A stretch of DNA of 64,000 nt, taken from assembly GCF_002909375.1 (NCBI RefSeq), contig NZ_PPXD01000001.1:62001-126000 (forward strand), written 5' to 3'. The notes beneath the pieces were generated by a model. That model was given only the letters and a program-made list of their open reading frames with translations, ran no database searches and was not told where the DNA came from. Position 1 is the stretch's first letter. Every line of letters begins with the position of its first letter. This document shows, piece by piece, positions 1 to 8,636 of the stretch. A program made the translations under genes and the position numbers. This stretch comes from Cryobacterium zongtaii (lineage in GTDB: Bacteria > Actinomycetota > Actinomycetes > Actinomycetales > Microbacteriaceae).

Positions 1-12
1 CCTGCGCGCACA

Positions 13-1314
13 GTGGCCGACATCGATATCATCCCCGATTCGGCGCGACCCGACCTCACCCGCTCGGCTCTGGACCCCTCCAGCAACGAAGTGCTCCGAC
101 CCCGCGTAGATGTGCCTGCCGGAACTTCACGCCCCCGCCGGGCGCAGCGATTCGAGGATGTTGTCGAGGCCGACCAGGATATTCTGAACGCCCTCCAAGA
201 GGTGCTCGACCTGGACGGCTCGGATCTGCATGTGACTGTCGGTGCACCACCGAACATCCGCGTGAACGGGTCGCTCCGCCCTCTCGACAACACCAACCGG
301 TGGATGCGCGAGAAGGTGCAGTCCGCCCTGTATAGCCTGCTAACCCCTACGCAACGGGAGGAATTCGAGCGGGAGCTCGAACTAGACTTCGCGTACACCA
401 CGAGCGGTGCCCGGTTCCGGGTGAACTACTACCAGCAGCGCAACTCCATCGGTGGAGCCTTCCGGCTTATTCCGCGGGAGATCAAGCAGCTCAAGGACCT
501 CGGCGTGCCGGAATCGGTGGGTCGTTTCGCCGCCATGGCCCGGGGTCTGGTCCTCGTCACGGGGCCCACCGGTTCGGGAAAATCCACCACACTTGCCGCG
601 CTCGTAGACCAGGTCAACCGCACCCGCGCCGACCACATCGTCACCGTCGAAGACCCGATCGAGTTCTTGCACCGGCACCAGAAGTCGCTGGTGAACCAGC
701 GCGAGGTCGGCGGCGACACGCACAGCTTCGCGGCCGCCCTCAAGCACGTGCTGCGGCAGGACCCCGACGTGATCCTGATCGGCGAGTTACGTGACCTTGA
801 AACGATCTCGGTGGCGTTGACCGCCGCCGAGACCGGCCACCTCGTCTTCGCGACGCTGCACACCCAAAGCGCCGCCCAGACAATTGACCGCATCATCGAC
901 GTGTACCCGCCTCACCAACAGTCCCAGGTGCGTTCACAGCTCGCGGCGACGCTGCAGGGTGTGGTCTGCCAGACCCTGGTTAAACGGGTCGACGGCGGCC
1001 GTGTGGTGGCCACCGAGGTGCTGTTCGCGACTCCCGCCATCGCGAACCTCATTCGTGAGGGCAAGACCTACCAGATCTCCTCCGCCATGCAGGCCGGCAG
1101 GGAACAGGGGATGCACTCTTTGGATCAGCACCTTGCTGACTTGGTTAATTCGGGACTTATCAGCCGCAGGTCGGCGGAGGAAAAAGCACAGGATCCCGCG
1201 AGCCTCGCCCAGCTGATCAGACGCGTCGAGCTTGACCCGAGCGGTGGTGTCTCCGCTGGCAAATCAACGGGTGACACAGATTTCGGCGACGCATATTCTC
1301 CCGGAGCGTATTAA
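13..1314 (+). CDS. pilT: Type IV pilus twitching/retraction ATPase PilT
   Basis: This is a hexameric secretion ATPase that drives pilus retraction at the cytoplasmic face of the pilus base. The 433-aa protein has a Walker A motif GPTGSGKS at residues 184-191, a Walker B/GELRD segment at about 252-261, and a His box (TGHLVFATLHT) at 275-285. The PilT-specific AIANLIREGKTYQI signature at about 342-355 separates it from the extension ATPase PilB. The first 45 or so residues are an extra N-terminal stretch compared with usual PilT proteins (about 350 aa). The GTG start lies 12 nt from the window edge, so a start further upstream cannot be excluded. The stop codon directly abuts the pilC start, showing an operon. 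Confidence 0.93.
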   Translation: MADIDIIPDSARPDLTRSALDPSSNEVLRPRVDVPAGTSRPRRAQRFEDVVEADQDILNALQEVLDLDGSDLHVTVGAPPNIRVNGSLRPLDNTNRWMREKVQSALYSLLTPTQREEFERELELDFAYTTSGARFRVNYYQQRNSIGGAFRLIPREIKQLKDLGVPESVGRFAAMARGLVLVTGPTGSGKSTTLAALVDQVNRTRADHIVTVEDPIEFLHRHQKSLVNQREVGGDTHSFAAALKHVLRQDPDVILIGELRDLETISVALTAAETGHLVFATLHTQSAAQTIDRIIDVYPPHQQSQVRSQLAATLQGVVCQTLVKRVDGGRVVATEVLFATPAIANLIREGKTYQISSAMQAGREQGMHSLDQHLADLVNSGLISRRSAEEKAQDPASLAQLIRRVELDPSGGVSAGKSTGDTDFGDAYSPGAY

Positions 1315-2544
1315 ATGCCCAGCACCCAGGCCTACGCCTACAAGGGCCGCGATGCTGCTGGCCGCATCGTCAAGGGCCGCGTTGACGCCTCTTCTGAGCT
1401 AGCGGTCACCTCACGTCTGCGCACCATGGGACTCACTCCTATCTCGATCGCAGAGGCCTCGGCGGGCACTGGACTGAACCGAGAGATCAATATCGGCGGC
1501 TTCAGGAAGCGAGTGACGCTCGCTGATCTGGCGATCATGAGTCGGCAGATGGCGACCATGATCTCGTCGGGTCTGTCGTTGTTGCGTACCCTGAACATCT
1601 TGGCGGAACAAACAGAAAGCAAAGCTCTAGCTGACATTCTCGGCAAGGTGCGATCCGATGTCGAAACTGGGTCTGCCCTGTCTGACGCTATGCAGCAGCA
1701 TGCGGAAGACTTCCCGCCGCTGATGATCAACATGGTTCGTGCAGGCGAGACCGGGGGATTCCTCGAAAACTCGCTGACCTCAATCGCGGACAGTTTTGAA
1801 GCAGATGTGAAACTTCGAGGCACTATCAAGTCGGCGCTCACTTATCCGGTGATCGTGCTGATCATGGCGATTGTCGCCGTGGCCGCCATGCTGATCTTCA
1901 TCGTGCCGGTGTTCAAGGGAATGTTCGAAGGGCTCGGGGGCACGCTGCCGCTACCCACCCAGATGCTGGTATGGCTGTCGGAGATGATGATTTACATCGT
2001 GCCGGTGGTTGTCATTGGGTCGGTCTTCTTCACCGTCTGGTGGCATAAAAACCGACACACCGAACGCGTGCGCAAGGTCATTGACCCCTTGAAGCTCAAG
2101 TTGCCGGTTTTCGGGCCCTTGATGACCAAGATTGCGGTGGCGCGTTTTACCCGCAATTTCTCGGCGATGATCGGAGCGGGCGTTCCCATTCTCAAGGCGC
2201 TTCAAATCGTCGGTGAGACCAGCGGAAGCTGGGTAGTCGAAATGGCACTACGGAACGTGGCGGAGTCAGTGCGGCAAGGCAAGTCCATTGCTGGACCCCT
2301 TGCCAACGAGCCGATCTTCCCGGCCATGGTGACTCAGATGATCGCTGTCGGGGAGGACTCGGGATCGCTCGAGCAGATGCTCGGCAAGATCGCTGACTTC
2401 TATGACGCCGAGGTCGAGTCAACCACCGAGCAGCTCACCTCGCTGATCGAACCGCTCATGGTGGCCTTCATCGGTGTGGTGGTGGGTGGCATGATCGTGG
2501 CTCTCTACCTTCCTGTTTTCGACATTTTCAAGCTCATCGAGTAG
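1315..2544 (+). CDS. pilC: Type IV pilus inner-membrane platform protein PilC (GspF family)
   Basis: PilC is the polytopic platform on which PilB/PilT-type ATPases act. The 409-aa protein has two GspF repeats, at about residues 69-193 and 272-394. Three hydrophobic segments are visible, at about 176-199, 217-241 and 379-402, which is the family layout and usual length. The ATG follows the pilT stop with no gap, so the two are translationally coupled. The N-terminal 60 residues include the YKGRDAAGRIVKG segment typical of PilC proteins. Confidence 0.93.
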   Translation: MPSTQAYAYKGRDAAGRIVKGRVDASSELAVTSRLRTMGLTPISIAEASAGTGLNREINIGGFRKRVTLADLAIMSRQMATMISSGLSLLRTLNILAEQTESKALADILGKVRSDVETGSALSDAMQQHAEDFPPLMINMVRAGETGGFLENSLTSIADSFEADVKLRGTIKSALTYPVIVLIMAIVAVAAMLIFIVPVFKGMFEGLGGTLPLPTQMLVWLSEMMIYIVPVVVIGSVFFTVWWHKNRHTERVRKVIDPLKLKLPVFGPLMTKIAVARFTRNFSAMIGAGVPILKALQIVGETSGSWVVEMALRNVAESVRQGKSIAGPLANEPIFPAMVTQMIAVGEDSGSLEQMLGKIADFYDAEVESTTEQLTSLIEPLMVAFIGVVVGGMIVALYLPVFDIFKLIE

Positions 2545-2634
2545 CTCGTGCACACGCCCAGACTTGGGCGGCAACGGCGGCCCGAGGTGTTGCGAGAATG
2601 AGCTGATGAAATCTCATATTTGGGCTGTCGACGC

Positions 2635-2664
2635 TATACATTCAACCACCCCCCGTTTTGGGGG
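2635..2664 (+). promoter_or_regulatory. Possible pilA promoter -10 and leader hairpin
   Basis: The 238-nt gap between pilC and pilA suggests that the major pilin has its own transcription start. A TATACA box sits at 2635-2640. Just downstream, CCCCC (2650-2654) and GGGGG (2660-2664) form a 5-bp stem around a GTTTT loop at the expected 5' end of the transcript. No convincing -35 element was found, so this is a tentative call. Confidence 0.3.
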
Positions 2665-2782
2665 TCATATTCACAGCTTATCTTCAGCAATCGTGTCGTT
2701 CTGGGATGCGGCTAGGTCGTAACCTCAGGTGAGGCACCCGAAAGCCTGTTTACCCCTTCACCCCCACAGAACAGGACGACCC

Positions 2783-3229
2783 ATGCTCTCCATCTCGAGT
2801 GCCCTCTCCCGCCAGCGTGCCAAACTCGCCGACAAGGACGACAAGGGCTTCACCCTTATCGAACTTCTCGTCGTCGTGATCATCATCGGAATCCTCGCTG
2901 CGATCGCTATCCCCGTGTTTCTGGGCATTCAGGACAGCTCGAAGGATGCCGCCATTAAGTCGGACCTGGCAAACGCCAAGTCCGCCATCGTGGCCTACTA
3001 CACCGACTCAGTGAGCCCGTCAGCGCTCGTGACGGCTGACCTTGCTGGCACCTCGACGGCCGGCGTCAAGCTCAAGAACTACGGCCTGACAATCACCGAG
3101 GGAGTCACCCTCTCATTCGGCACCGCCCCGGCCACCGGATCGACTGACTTTTGCATCAACGGAACCCGCACCGGCGGTGGGCCCTTCCGCATCAAGGCCA
3201 GCGAAGGCGTCAAGAACGTCGTCTGCTAG
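2783..3229 (+). CDS. pilA: Type IV major pilin (prepilin) PilA
   Basis: The 148-aa prepilin has a charged leader ending in DDKG, followed by the mature N-terminus FTLIELLVVVIIIGILAAIA. This shows the Gly/Phe cleavage site, the Glu at mature position 5, and the hydrophobic assembly helix. The C-terminal region has two cysteines (in DFCING and at the last residue) that could form the usual D-loop disulfide. I chose the ATG at 2783 because an AGGA ribosome site lies just upstream and because it gives a class III leader of about 22 residues. An in-frame start 54 nt upstream would give a much longer leader. It stands alone between a 238-nt leader and a downstream hairpin, as expected for an abundant subunit. 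Confidence 0.93.
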   Translation: MLSISSALSRQRAKLADKDDKGFTLIELLVVVIIIGILAAIAIPVFLGIQDSSKDAAIKSDLANAKSAIVAYYTDSVSPSALVTADLAGTSTAGVKLKNYGLTITEGVTLSFGTAPATGSTDFCINGTRTGGGPFRIKASEGVKNVVC

Positions 3230-3258
3230 GTAGCTCACTGGGGCTTGGGCCCCGCTGG

Positions 3259-3289
3259 AGTGGGACGTCCAGTTCTTGGGCGTCCCACT
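3259..3289 (+). terminator. Stem-loop after pilA, probable terminator or attenuator
   Basis: AGTGGGACG (3259-3267) is perfectly complementary to CGTCCCACT (3281-3289) across a 13-nt loop. It lies 30 nt after the pilA stop. There is no long T run, so it may only reduce read-through into the low-abundance pilin genes or stabilise the pilA mRNA 3' end. Confidence 0.6.
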
Positions 3290-3332
3290 CAGTCTTACGA
3301 AGGCAAGTGCAGGTGCAATGAGGGGTGAACCG

Positions 3333-3782
3333 GTGTCCCGACACAATGACGTGATCCGCGATGACGCAGCCGTCCGACCAAGCTCGGACGATGGATTGGG
3401 ACTCATTGAGATTGTCGTCTGCATCTTTCTTATCGGGATCCTTGCTATTTCTTTCCTTCCTCTTTTCGCGCAGGGCATGCAGCTAGCCGTTCGAAATGCC
3501 ACCATTGCATCCGCAACGCAGATTGCCAACGAGCAGCTGGAGATCGCCCGCGGCACTGCAACCAGCTGTGCGGCATTCACTGGCACGGGTGGATACGGCC
3601 CTTCCACCCCGCCCGTCATGACCGACGCCCGCGGGACGAACTATCAGGCAACCCGTACCGTCAGCACGTGTCCGGCCACCTATCCGGGCATCGTGCAGGT
3701 CACCGTCTCGGTGGCGAAGGTCGGCGTTGCCGGTGCGCTTTCGTCGGCGACCACCTACGTCCGGCTGACGGCGGCATCCTGA
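3333..3782 (+). CDS. Prepilin-like minor pilin (PilV/PilI type)
   Basis: This is a small prepilin-like protein of about 149 aa. A Gly/Leu cleavage site is followed by LGLIEIVVCIFLIGILAISF, which has the required Glu at mature position 5 and a hydrophobic helix. The rest is Thr/Ser/Gly-rich with two cysteines (TSCAAF and STCPAT) that may pair. I chose the GTG at 3333 because AGGGG lies 7 nt upstream. Starts at 3318 (ATG) and 3276 (TTG) are in frame, but the latter lies inside the post-pilA hairpin. The stop overlaps the next gene's ATG. It probably initiates or decorates pili with the next two genes; the exact minor-pilin class cannot be assigned. Confidence 0.8.
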   Translation: MSRHNDVIRDDAAVRPSSDDGLGLIEIVVCIFLIGILAISFLPLFAQGMQLAVRNATIASATQIANEQLEIARGTATSCAAFTGTGGYGPSTPPVMTDARGTNYQATRTVSTCPATYPGIVQVTVSVAKVGVAGALSSATTYVRLTAAS

Positions 3783-4411
3783 TGCGTCAGACACCGCAGA
3801 CCAACCGCACGGCTGGCTTCACTCTTGTGGAACTCCTGATCTACTCCCTGCTTTTAGTGCTGGTCGTGTTCATCGGTGGCGGGCTGCTGGCCGGATCTTC
3901 ACGCACGACCACCCTGGTGCGAAGCATGACGACCGCCACTTCCCTCGCACAGAAACTCACCTCAAGCGTGCAGGCTGGGGTGCGGGATGCGGTGGCGATT
4001 AAGACTCCGTACACGCCCACGGTCGCGGCAGTCGGTGTTGCCGGCACACAGTTACTCGTCGTCGAAACGACGACAGGGGGCGCGACCTCGTCGACTCAAT
4101 GCCAGGCCTGGTTCTATGTGCCGAGCCATGGGGGCCAGCTTTTCGTGAGAACTGTCCCCCTGGCTGCCATCGTTCCGCCCAACGTGGCCTATCTGGCAAG
4201 CCTCCCGGCAAACACTCCCGCTGCGGCGCCGACAGGGTGGCAAATTTGGGGCGAGGGCGTAAACCAGTCGGGCGCGCTGCCTTTCACCAGAACCGGCAAC
4301 CAGATCGGAATCTCACTGTCGATTGATGCGGGCACCTCCCCGGATGTCAAGGTCGTCAGCAGCGCTCTCGATCGTCAACCAACGGTAGGAGCGACGTCGA
4401 CGTGCTTCTAG
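3782..4411 (+). CDS. Prepilin-like minor pilin (PilW/PilJ type)
   Basis: The 209-aa protein begins with a short basic leader ending in TAG, followed by FTLVELLIYSLLLVLVVFIGGG, a class III prepilin signature with Glu at position 5. The rest is a Thr/Gly/Ala-rich exported domain with one cysteine mid-protein and one near the C-terminus. The ATG overlaps the previous stop (TGATG), and the end overlaps the next gene by 10 nt. This points to strict co-expression with neighbouring minor pilins. The size and position resemble PilW-like subunits, but sequence evidence beyond the N-terminus is weak. Confidence 0.8.
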   Translation: MRQTPQTNRTAGFTLVELLIYSLLLVLVVFIGGGLLAGSSRTTTLVRSMTTATSLAQKLTSSVQAGVRDAVAIKTPYTPTVAAVGVAGTQLLVVETTTGGATSSTQCQAWFYVPSHGGQLFVRTVPLAAIVPPNVAYLASLPANTPAAAPTGWQIWGEGVNQSGALPFTRTGNQIGISLSIDAGTSPDVKVVSSALDRQPTVGATSTCF

Positions 4412-5991
4412 TTCGCGTGAAACGAAGGGTTCGGGAACTCCGCGAGGATGGCACTCGAGGCAGCGGCTTGATCCTGGTGATCTCGGTGATGGCTGTGCTG
4501 ATCGTCCTGTCAACCCTCGTCGCTGGCATGACCACGCAATCCCTCGGTCAAACCTCCTCAGTGCGGGCTTCGGTGCAGTCCCTCGCGGCGGCGGAGGCTG
4601 GGGTTGATTATGTGGCTGCGCAGCTGACTGGCACCAACGCCTGCCAGGCAAGCTATTCCAACCCGGCAGTGGCCAACGCGCCGGTATTCACAGCTACGGT
4701 GCAGTATTCCCTCAGCGCATCGGGAAACACCTGGGCCTCCTGCCCCATCGGATCGGCTGCGGCGGTGCGGATAAAAATCGTTTCACAAGGCTCAGCCATC
4801 AATCGAGGCGTTGCCACACAATCCGCCCGTGACACCCGCAAGGTGGAAGTCATCTACGGCTACACCCCGTCGTCTCCGATCACGGCCAGCGGGGGCGCCA
4901 TGTACTCCTACAACGCTGGCACATTCAACAGCTTCCGGGTGTTGTCCTCGACGTCCGTGGGCGACGTCATGATCAAGAAAGGCACCCTGAGCTGCACGGA
5001 ATCCAGCTTGGTACAGGGAAAGGTGTACGTGGCGGAGGGCGACGCCATCCTCAACAACGCATGCCAGGTCACGGGCGACATTTGGGCAGCCGGCAAACTA
5101 ACCCTGCAAAGCGGCCTCATCGGTGGCAACGCACTTTCGGCAAGCACTGGGGAAAGCACCTTCGGTCCCAACACCCGGGTCGGAGGCTTCGTCGATTTGG
5201 CGGGAACCGCCTTCACCAGCGCTAGCCGGTGCCCATCGCCGAACAACGGGTGGGATGAAAATGGTTACAAGTGCGCGATCAAGCAGTCCATCGCCACCGG
5301 CACTGTGACCTTTCGAGACCCCACGGTGCAAGCCCCAGTCGTGCCTGACTGGCTCGACTACGGATTCGTACCCTCGACCTGGACCTCGGCTGGATTTCAG
5401 ATTCTCTCGTGGCCGACCAGCGTTAACAACGCTGCAAACGTCTGTAATGTCGACGTCTCTTTCCAGGCCTCCACCTTCTTCACCGGCACCTTCGTCCCAA
5501 TGAGTGTGCCCACGGTCTGGGACACCCGGACGGCCTGCCCCGGGGGACTCACCCTTGTTTCGGGCACCCTGGACTGGCAGATGAAGACCGATATCGCCTT
5601 CATCGAGAACAAGGTGACGATCCAGGGATTGAACGTCACCTCAAGTGATTCCGCAGCCAAGCGCCTCTGGTTTATCACCCCCGATTCAAACCTCACTAAC
5701 CACGTTCCCGATTGCCCGGCAGGTGGAGGGGCGAGCGCGGTGAACACCACAACCGTAATCAACGCACCCGTCGTAGCCATGGTCTACACACCGTGCGGGA
5801 TGTCCAACTCGAGCAATGCATGGCGAGGGCAGATCTATGGCAGCAAGGTGGATTTCAACAGCAACAGCAGTCTTACATTCGTGCCGGTGGGGATGCCCGG
5901 GGCTAACTTGAGTACCGGAACTTCCGGGAGCACTGGCGGCAGCGGCGGCGTACTCGGCTCGGAGCTGTCATCAAGAGACCTCAACGGGTGA
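4402..5991 (+). CDS. PilX-like pilus assembly/tip protein
   Basis: The 529-aa protein has one N-terminal hydrophobic helix (about residues 22-44, GLILVISVMAVLIVLSTLVAG) after a basic segment. There is no clear Glu-5 pilin motif, as in PilX N-terminal domain proteins. A large Ser/Thr/Asn/Gly-rich exterior domain follows, with repeated short beta-like strands (about residues 170-260) reminiscent of polymer-forming or beta-helical folds, and several cysteines. The GTG start overlaps the previous gene, and the end overlaps pilD. The size suggests a tip-located adhesin or assembly factor carried with the minor pilins. That role is inferred. Confidence 0.7.
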   Translation: MLLVRVKRRVRELREDGTRGSGLILVISVMAVLIVLSTLVAGMTTQSLGQTSSVRASVQSLAAAEAGVDYVAAQLTGTNACQASYSNPAVANAPVFTATVQYSLSASGNTWASCPIGSAAAVRIKIVSQGSAINRGVATQSARDTRKVEVIYGYTPSSPITASGGAMYSYNAGTFNSFRVLSSTSVGDVMIKKGTLSCTESSLVQGKVYVAEGDAILNNACQVTGDIWAAGKLTLQSGLIGGNALSASTGESTFGPNTRVGGFVDLAGTAFTSASRCPSPNNGWDENGYKCAIKQSIATGTVTFRDPTVQAPVVPDWLDYGFVPSTWTSAGFQILSWPTSVNNAANVCNVDVSFQASTFFTGTFVPMSVPTVWDTRTACPGGLTLVSGTLDWQMKTDIAFIENKVTIQGLNVTSSDSAAKRLWFITPDSNLTNHVPDCPAGGGASAVNTTTVINAPVVAMVYTPCGMSNSSNAWRGQIYGSKVDFNSNSSLTFVPVGMPGANLSTGTSGSTGGSGGVLGSELSSRDLNG

Positions 5992-6833
5992 GCCCGCTCG
6001 ACGGCGTGGACGCTGCATTCATCGCTGTGGCGGGAATCTTCGGGATATTGATCGGCTCCTTCCTCAACGTTGTTGTCTACAGGGTGCCCAATGGGCGGTC
6101 GATAGTGAGTCCGCCGAGCGCATGCCCCGGTTGTGGAGCCTTAATCCGCCCGGTCGACAACATTCCGGTGATCTCGTGGTTGAAGCTACGGGGCCGGTGC
6201 CGCCAATGCCGAACTAGCATCTCGGTTCGCTACCCCGTTGTTGAGTTCGGAACGGGTGTGTTCTTTTCGGCTACCGTCGGCTGGGCACTCCTCGACAAGC
6301 CCTTGGCCGCACCAGCCGGCTCCGGCGTGGGACTTGCCCTGGCGGTGGTCGCGTACCTCTACCTGGCCGCCGTAAGCGTTGCCCTTGCACTCATCGACCT
6401 TGACACCCATACTCTGCCCGACCGCATCGTTTTGCCGTCCTATATCGTCGGGGCGTCGCTTTTTGGCACAATCAGTGTCGTCACTGGCGACTATGGGTCG
6501 CTACTCGGAGCCTGTGTCGGTATGGGCGCATTGTGGCTTTTCTATTTCCTGCTCGCTGTGGTCTACCCCGGTGGCATGGGCTTCGGCGATGTGAAACTCG
6601 CCGGAGTGCTAGGGCTATTTCTCGGCTGGCTAGGCTGGGGACCGCTCGTGGTGGGAGCCTTCGCTGCTTTCCTTCTCGGAGGTATGTACGCCATCGTCCT
6701 GGTCGTCACTCGTCAAGCCAGTCGCAAGTCAGGCATTCCTTTCGGCCCTTGGATGCTCATCGGCGCGTGGGTGGGCATTTTCGGTGGGCAGCAACTGTGG
6801 ACCGCATACCTGGGCGCCTTCGGGCTGAGCTAG
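5988..6833 (+). CDS. pilD: Prepilin peptidase / N-methyltransferase PilD
   Basis: This polytopic aspartic protease cleaves the leaders of the upstream prepilins and methylates the new N-termini. The 281-aa protein has the N-terminal domain with two CxxC pairs (CPGC at 46-49 and CRQC at 71-74), which bind zinc in bifunctional enzymes. It also has the catalytic aspartate region DLDTHTLPD at 137-145 and the GMGFGD motif at 196-201. Multiple membrane segments are evident. The GTG start overlaps the preceding stop codon. Presence of the CxxC domain argues for retained methyltransferase activity. Confidence 0.93.
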   Translation: MSPLDGVDAAFIAVAGIFGILIGSFLNVVVYRVPNGRSIVSPPSACPGCGALIRPVDNIPVISWLKLRGRCRQCRTSISVRYPVVEFGTGVFFSATVGWALLDKPLAAPAGSGVGLALAVVAYLYLAAVSVALALIDLDTHTLPDRIVLPSYIVGASLFGTISVVTGDYGSLLGACVGMGALWLFYFLLAVVYPGGMGFGDVKLAGVLGLFLGWLGWGPLVVGAFAAFLLGGMYAIVLVVTRQASRKSGIPFGPWMLIGAWVGIFGGQQLWTAYLGAFGLS

Positions 6834-6889
6834 CTCGTGGACCAATACCTCTATTCAGCACCAAGCTCGGCAGGAAAGGACGTGTGGCC

Positions 6890-7939
6890 ATGGTCGCAAG
6901 CGTCGTAGGAATTGACATCGGCAGCACCGGTATACGGGCGGTCGAATTGACCGGGGCGAGTAAACCGCAGCCTACAATCACTCGGTACCACAGCGTCCCC
7001 CTTCCAGAGGGTGCCGTTGCCCGTGGCGAGGTGCAGGAAGTCAACACCGTGGCAGAGGCCCTCAAGCTACTGTGGTCGAGCGGAGGGTTTGCCACCAAGG
7101 ACGTTGTGATCGGTATGGGCAATCACCGCGTGCTCGTGCGTGACCTCGCGCTCCCGAAGGCCTCAAAGGCGCGTATCCGTGAATCCCTGCCGTTTCACGT
7201 TCAGGACATGCTGTCAGTACCCGTGTCAGATGCTCTTCTCGATTTCTATCCCATCGCCGAGGTGGACGAGGGAGAGGGCCCGCAGGTCCGGGGACTCCTA
7301 GTTGCCGCCGTCAAAGCGTCCGTGGAGGGCAACGTGAAGGCCGTCCAGCTCGCTGGGCTTCGTCCCGTCGAGGTCGATCTCATTCCGTTTGCCCTGAGCC
7401 GGGTCATCTACCGCGGCCAATCCGATCCCGGGGTCGTCGTGCAGATCGACGTCGGTGCGCGTACGACCAGTGTGGTCGTTACGATCCTCGGAGTTCCCCA
7501 GTTCGTGCGCATCATCCCGGCAGGCAGTGATGACCTCACACAGGCGATCGCCACCCGGCTGCCGACGGCCATTGAGGACGCCGATGTGATCAAGCGGTCC
7601 CACGGGCTGGCCCCGAGTGGGGTCGAGCCAGGATATGAACATGCCGTCACCATCATTCGTGAGGTGGCAACCGAAATTCTCAACAGCCTGAGGAATACCA
7701 TCACCTATTTCGTGAACACACGCCCTGGACTCACCGTCGACCGTCTGGTTCTCACGGGCGGCGGCAGCGAACTTATCGGATTCGGTCCGGCGCTGGGGGA
7801 ACTCACGCGGCTACCGGTGGTGCGACCGGAGCCCCTCGGGGCCGTCACCTTCGCTCGAGGACTCAGCGCTGAAGACTTCAGCCGTACCCGTGGAGAGTAC
7901 CTTGTGGCACTCGGCCTCGCTCTGGGTAGCGCAGCATGA
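6890..7939 (+). CDS. pilM: Type IV pilus assembly actin-like protein PilM
   Basis: The 349-aa cytoplasmic actin-fold ATP-binding protein couples the PilN/PilO membrane complex to the pilus machinery. The phosphate-1 loop GIDIGSTGIRAVEL lies at residues 7-20, a second QIDVGARTTSVVV loop lies mid-protein, and an LTGGGSELIGF adenosine motif lies near the C-terminus. I chose the ATG at 6890 (reading MVASVVGID) because an AGGAAAGGA site ends 9 nt upstream. The open frame runs far upstream only inside pilD. The last codons overlap the pilN start. Confidence 0.9.
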   Translation: MVASVVGIDIGSTGIRAVELTGASKPQPTITRYHSVPLPEGAVARGEVQEVNTVAEALKLLWSSGGFATKDVVIGMGNHRVLVRDLALPKASKARIRESLPFHVQDMLSVPVSDALLDFYPIAEVDEGEGPQVRGLLVAAVKASVEGNVKAVQLAGLRPVEVDLIPFALSRVIYRGQSDPGVVVQIDVGARTTSVVVTILGVPQFVRIIPAGSDDLTQAIATRLPTAIEDADVIKRSHGLAPSGVEPGYEHAVTIIREVATEILNSLRNTITYFVNTRPGLTVDRLVLTGGGSELIGFGPALGELTRLPVVRPEPLGAVTFARGLSAEDFSRTRGEYLVALGLALGSAA

Positions 7940-8634
7940 TCGGGACAACGCACGACAGCGAATTGGTCCTCGGCGGTGAGCCTCGCGTCAGCCTGTTGCC
8001 ACCTGAAGTGGCGGCAGAAGCGAGGGGCCGGTCCCTGCGTCGTGGCCTGGCACTAGTCACAGGCGGAATCATGCTCATCGTGGCCGTCGGCGTCGCCGCC
8101 GCGGCCTGGCATTCGGCACAGAGCGTTGTGCGCTTAGCCGATGCCCAGTCGGTCTCGGCCGAGTTGCTGAGCGAGCAGCAGACGTACATATCGGTGCGTG
8201 AGGTTCAGGGGCACGTTGACCTCGCCCATGCGGCGCGAGAGGTCGGTTCCGCCACCGAAATCGACTGGAAGGCGTTCCTTCTTGACGTGCGGTCACTCTT
8301 GCCGGCGGATGTCTCGATCGATGGGGTGGACATAACCTCGTCGTCACCGCTCGAGCTCTATCCACAGGCCACGTCGCCCCTGCAGCCTGCACGCGTAGCC
8401 ACACTCGACCTCACCCTGAGCGCGCCCGGTCTCCCCGCGGTGCCAGAGTGGCTCGACGCGCTCGAATCGCTGCCGGGTTTCGCGGACGCCTCCCCTGGAT
8501 CCATAGCTCTGGGGGACAACGGCGGCTACAAGGTTGGCGTCAAGGTTCATGTCAACGAGGAGGCGTTCTCCGGTCGGTTTAGTTCGACAGCTGCTGATGC
8601 CGCTGACGCCACGTCAACAGATGAGACGGAGTAG
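7936..8634 (+). CDS. pilN: Type IV pilus assembly protein PilN
   Basis: The 232-aa bitopic membrane protein has a short cytoplasmic N-terminus containing RVSLLPPEV (residues 17-25). This is the counterpart of the INLLP motif that binds the groove of PilM. One membrane helix follows at about 37-59, then a periplasm-facing coiled coil and an alpha/beta domain. The ATG overlaps the pilM stop (ATGA), and two nucleotides separate it from pilO. Sequence similarity outside the motif is low in this family, so the name rests partly on gene order. Confidence 0.85.
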   Translation: MIGTTHDSELVLGGEPRVSLLPPEVAAEARGRSLRRGLALVTGGIMLIVAVGVAAAAWHSAQSVVRLADAQSVSAELLSEQQTYISVREVQGHVDLAHAAREVGSATEIDWKAFLLDVRSLLPADVSIDGVDITSSSPLELYPQATSPLQPARVATLDLTLSAPGLPAVPEWLDALESLPGFADASPGSIALGDNGGYKVGVKVHVNEEAFSGRFSSTAADAADATSTDETE

Positions 8635-8636
8635 AG

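Noticed and set aside
3276..3332. TTG at 3276 as start of the first minor pilin
   Set aside because: It lies within the post-pilA hairpin and would give an overlong leader; the GTG at 3333 has a ribosome site.
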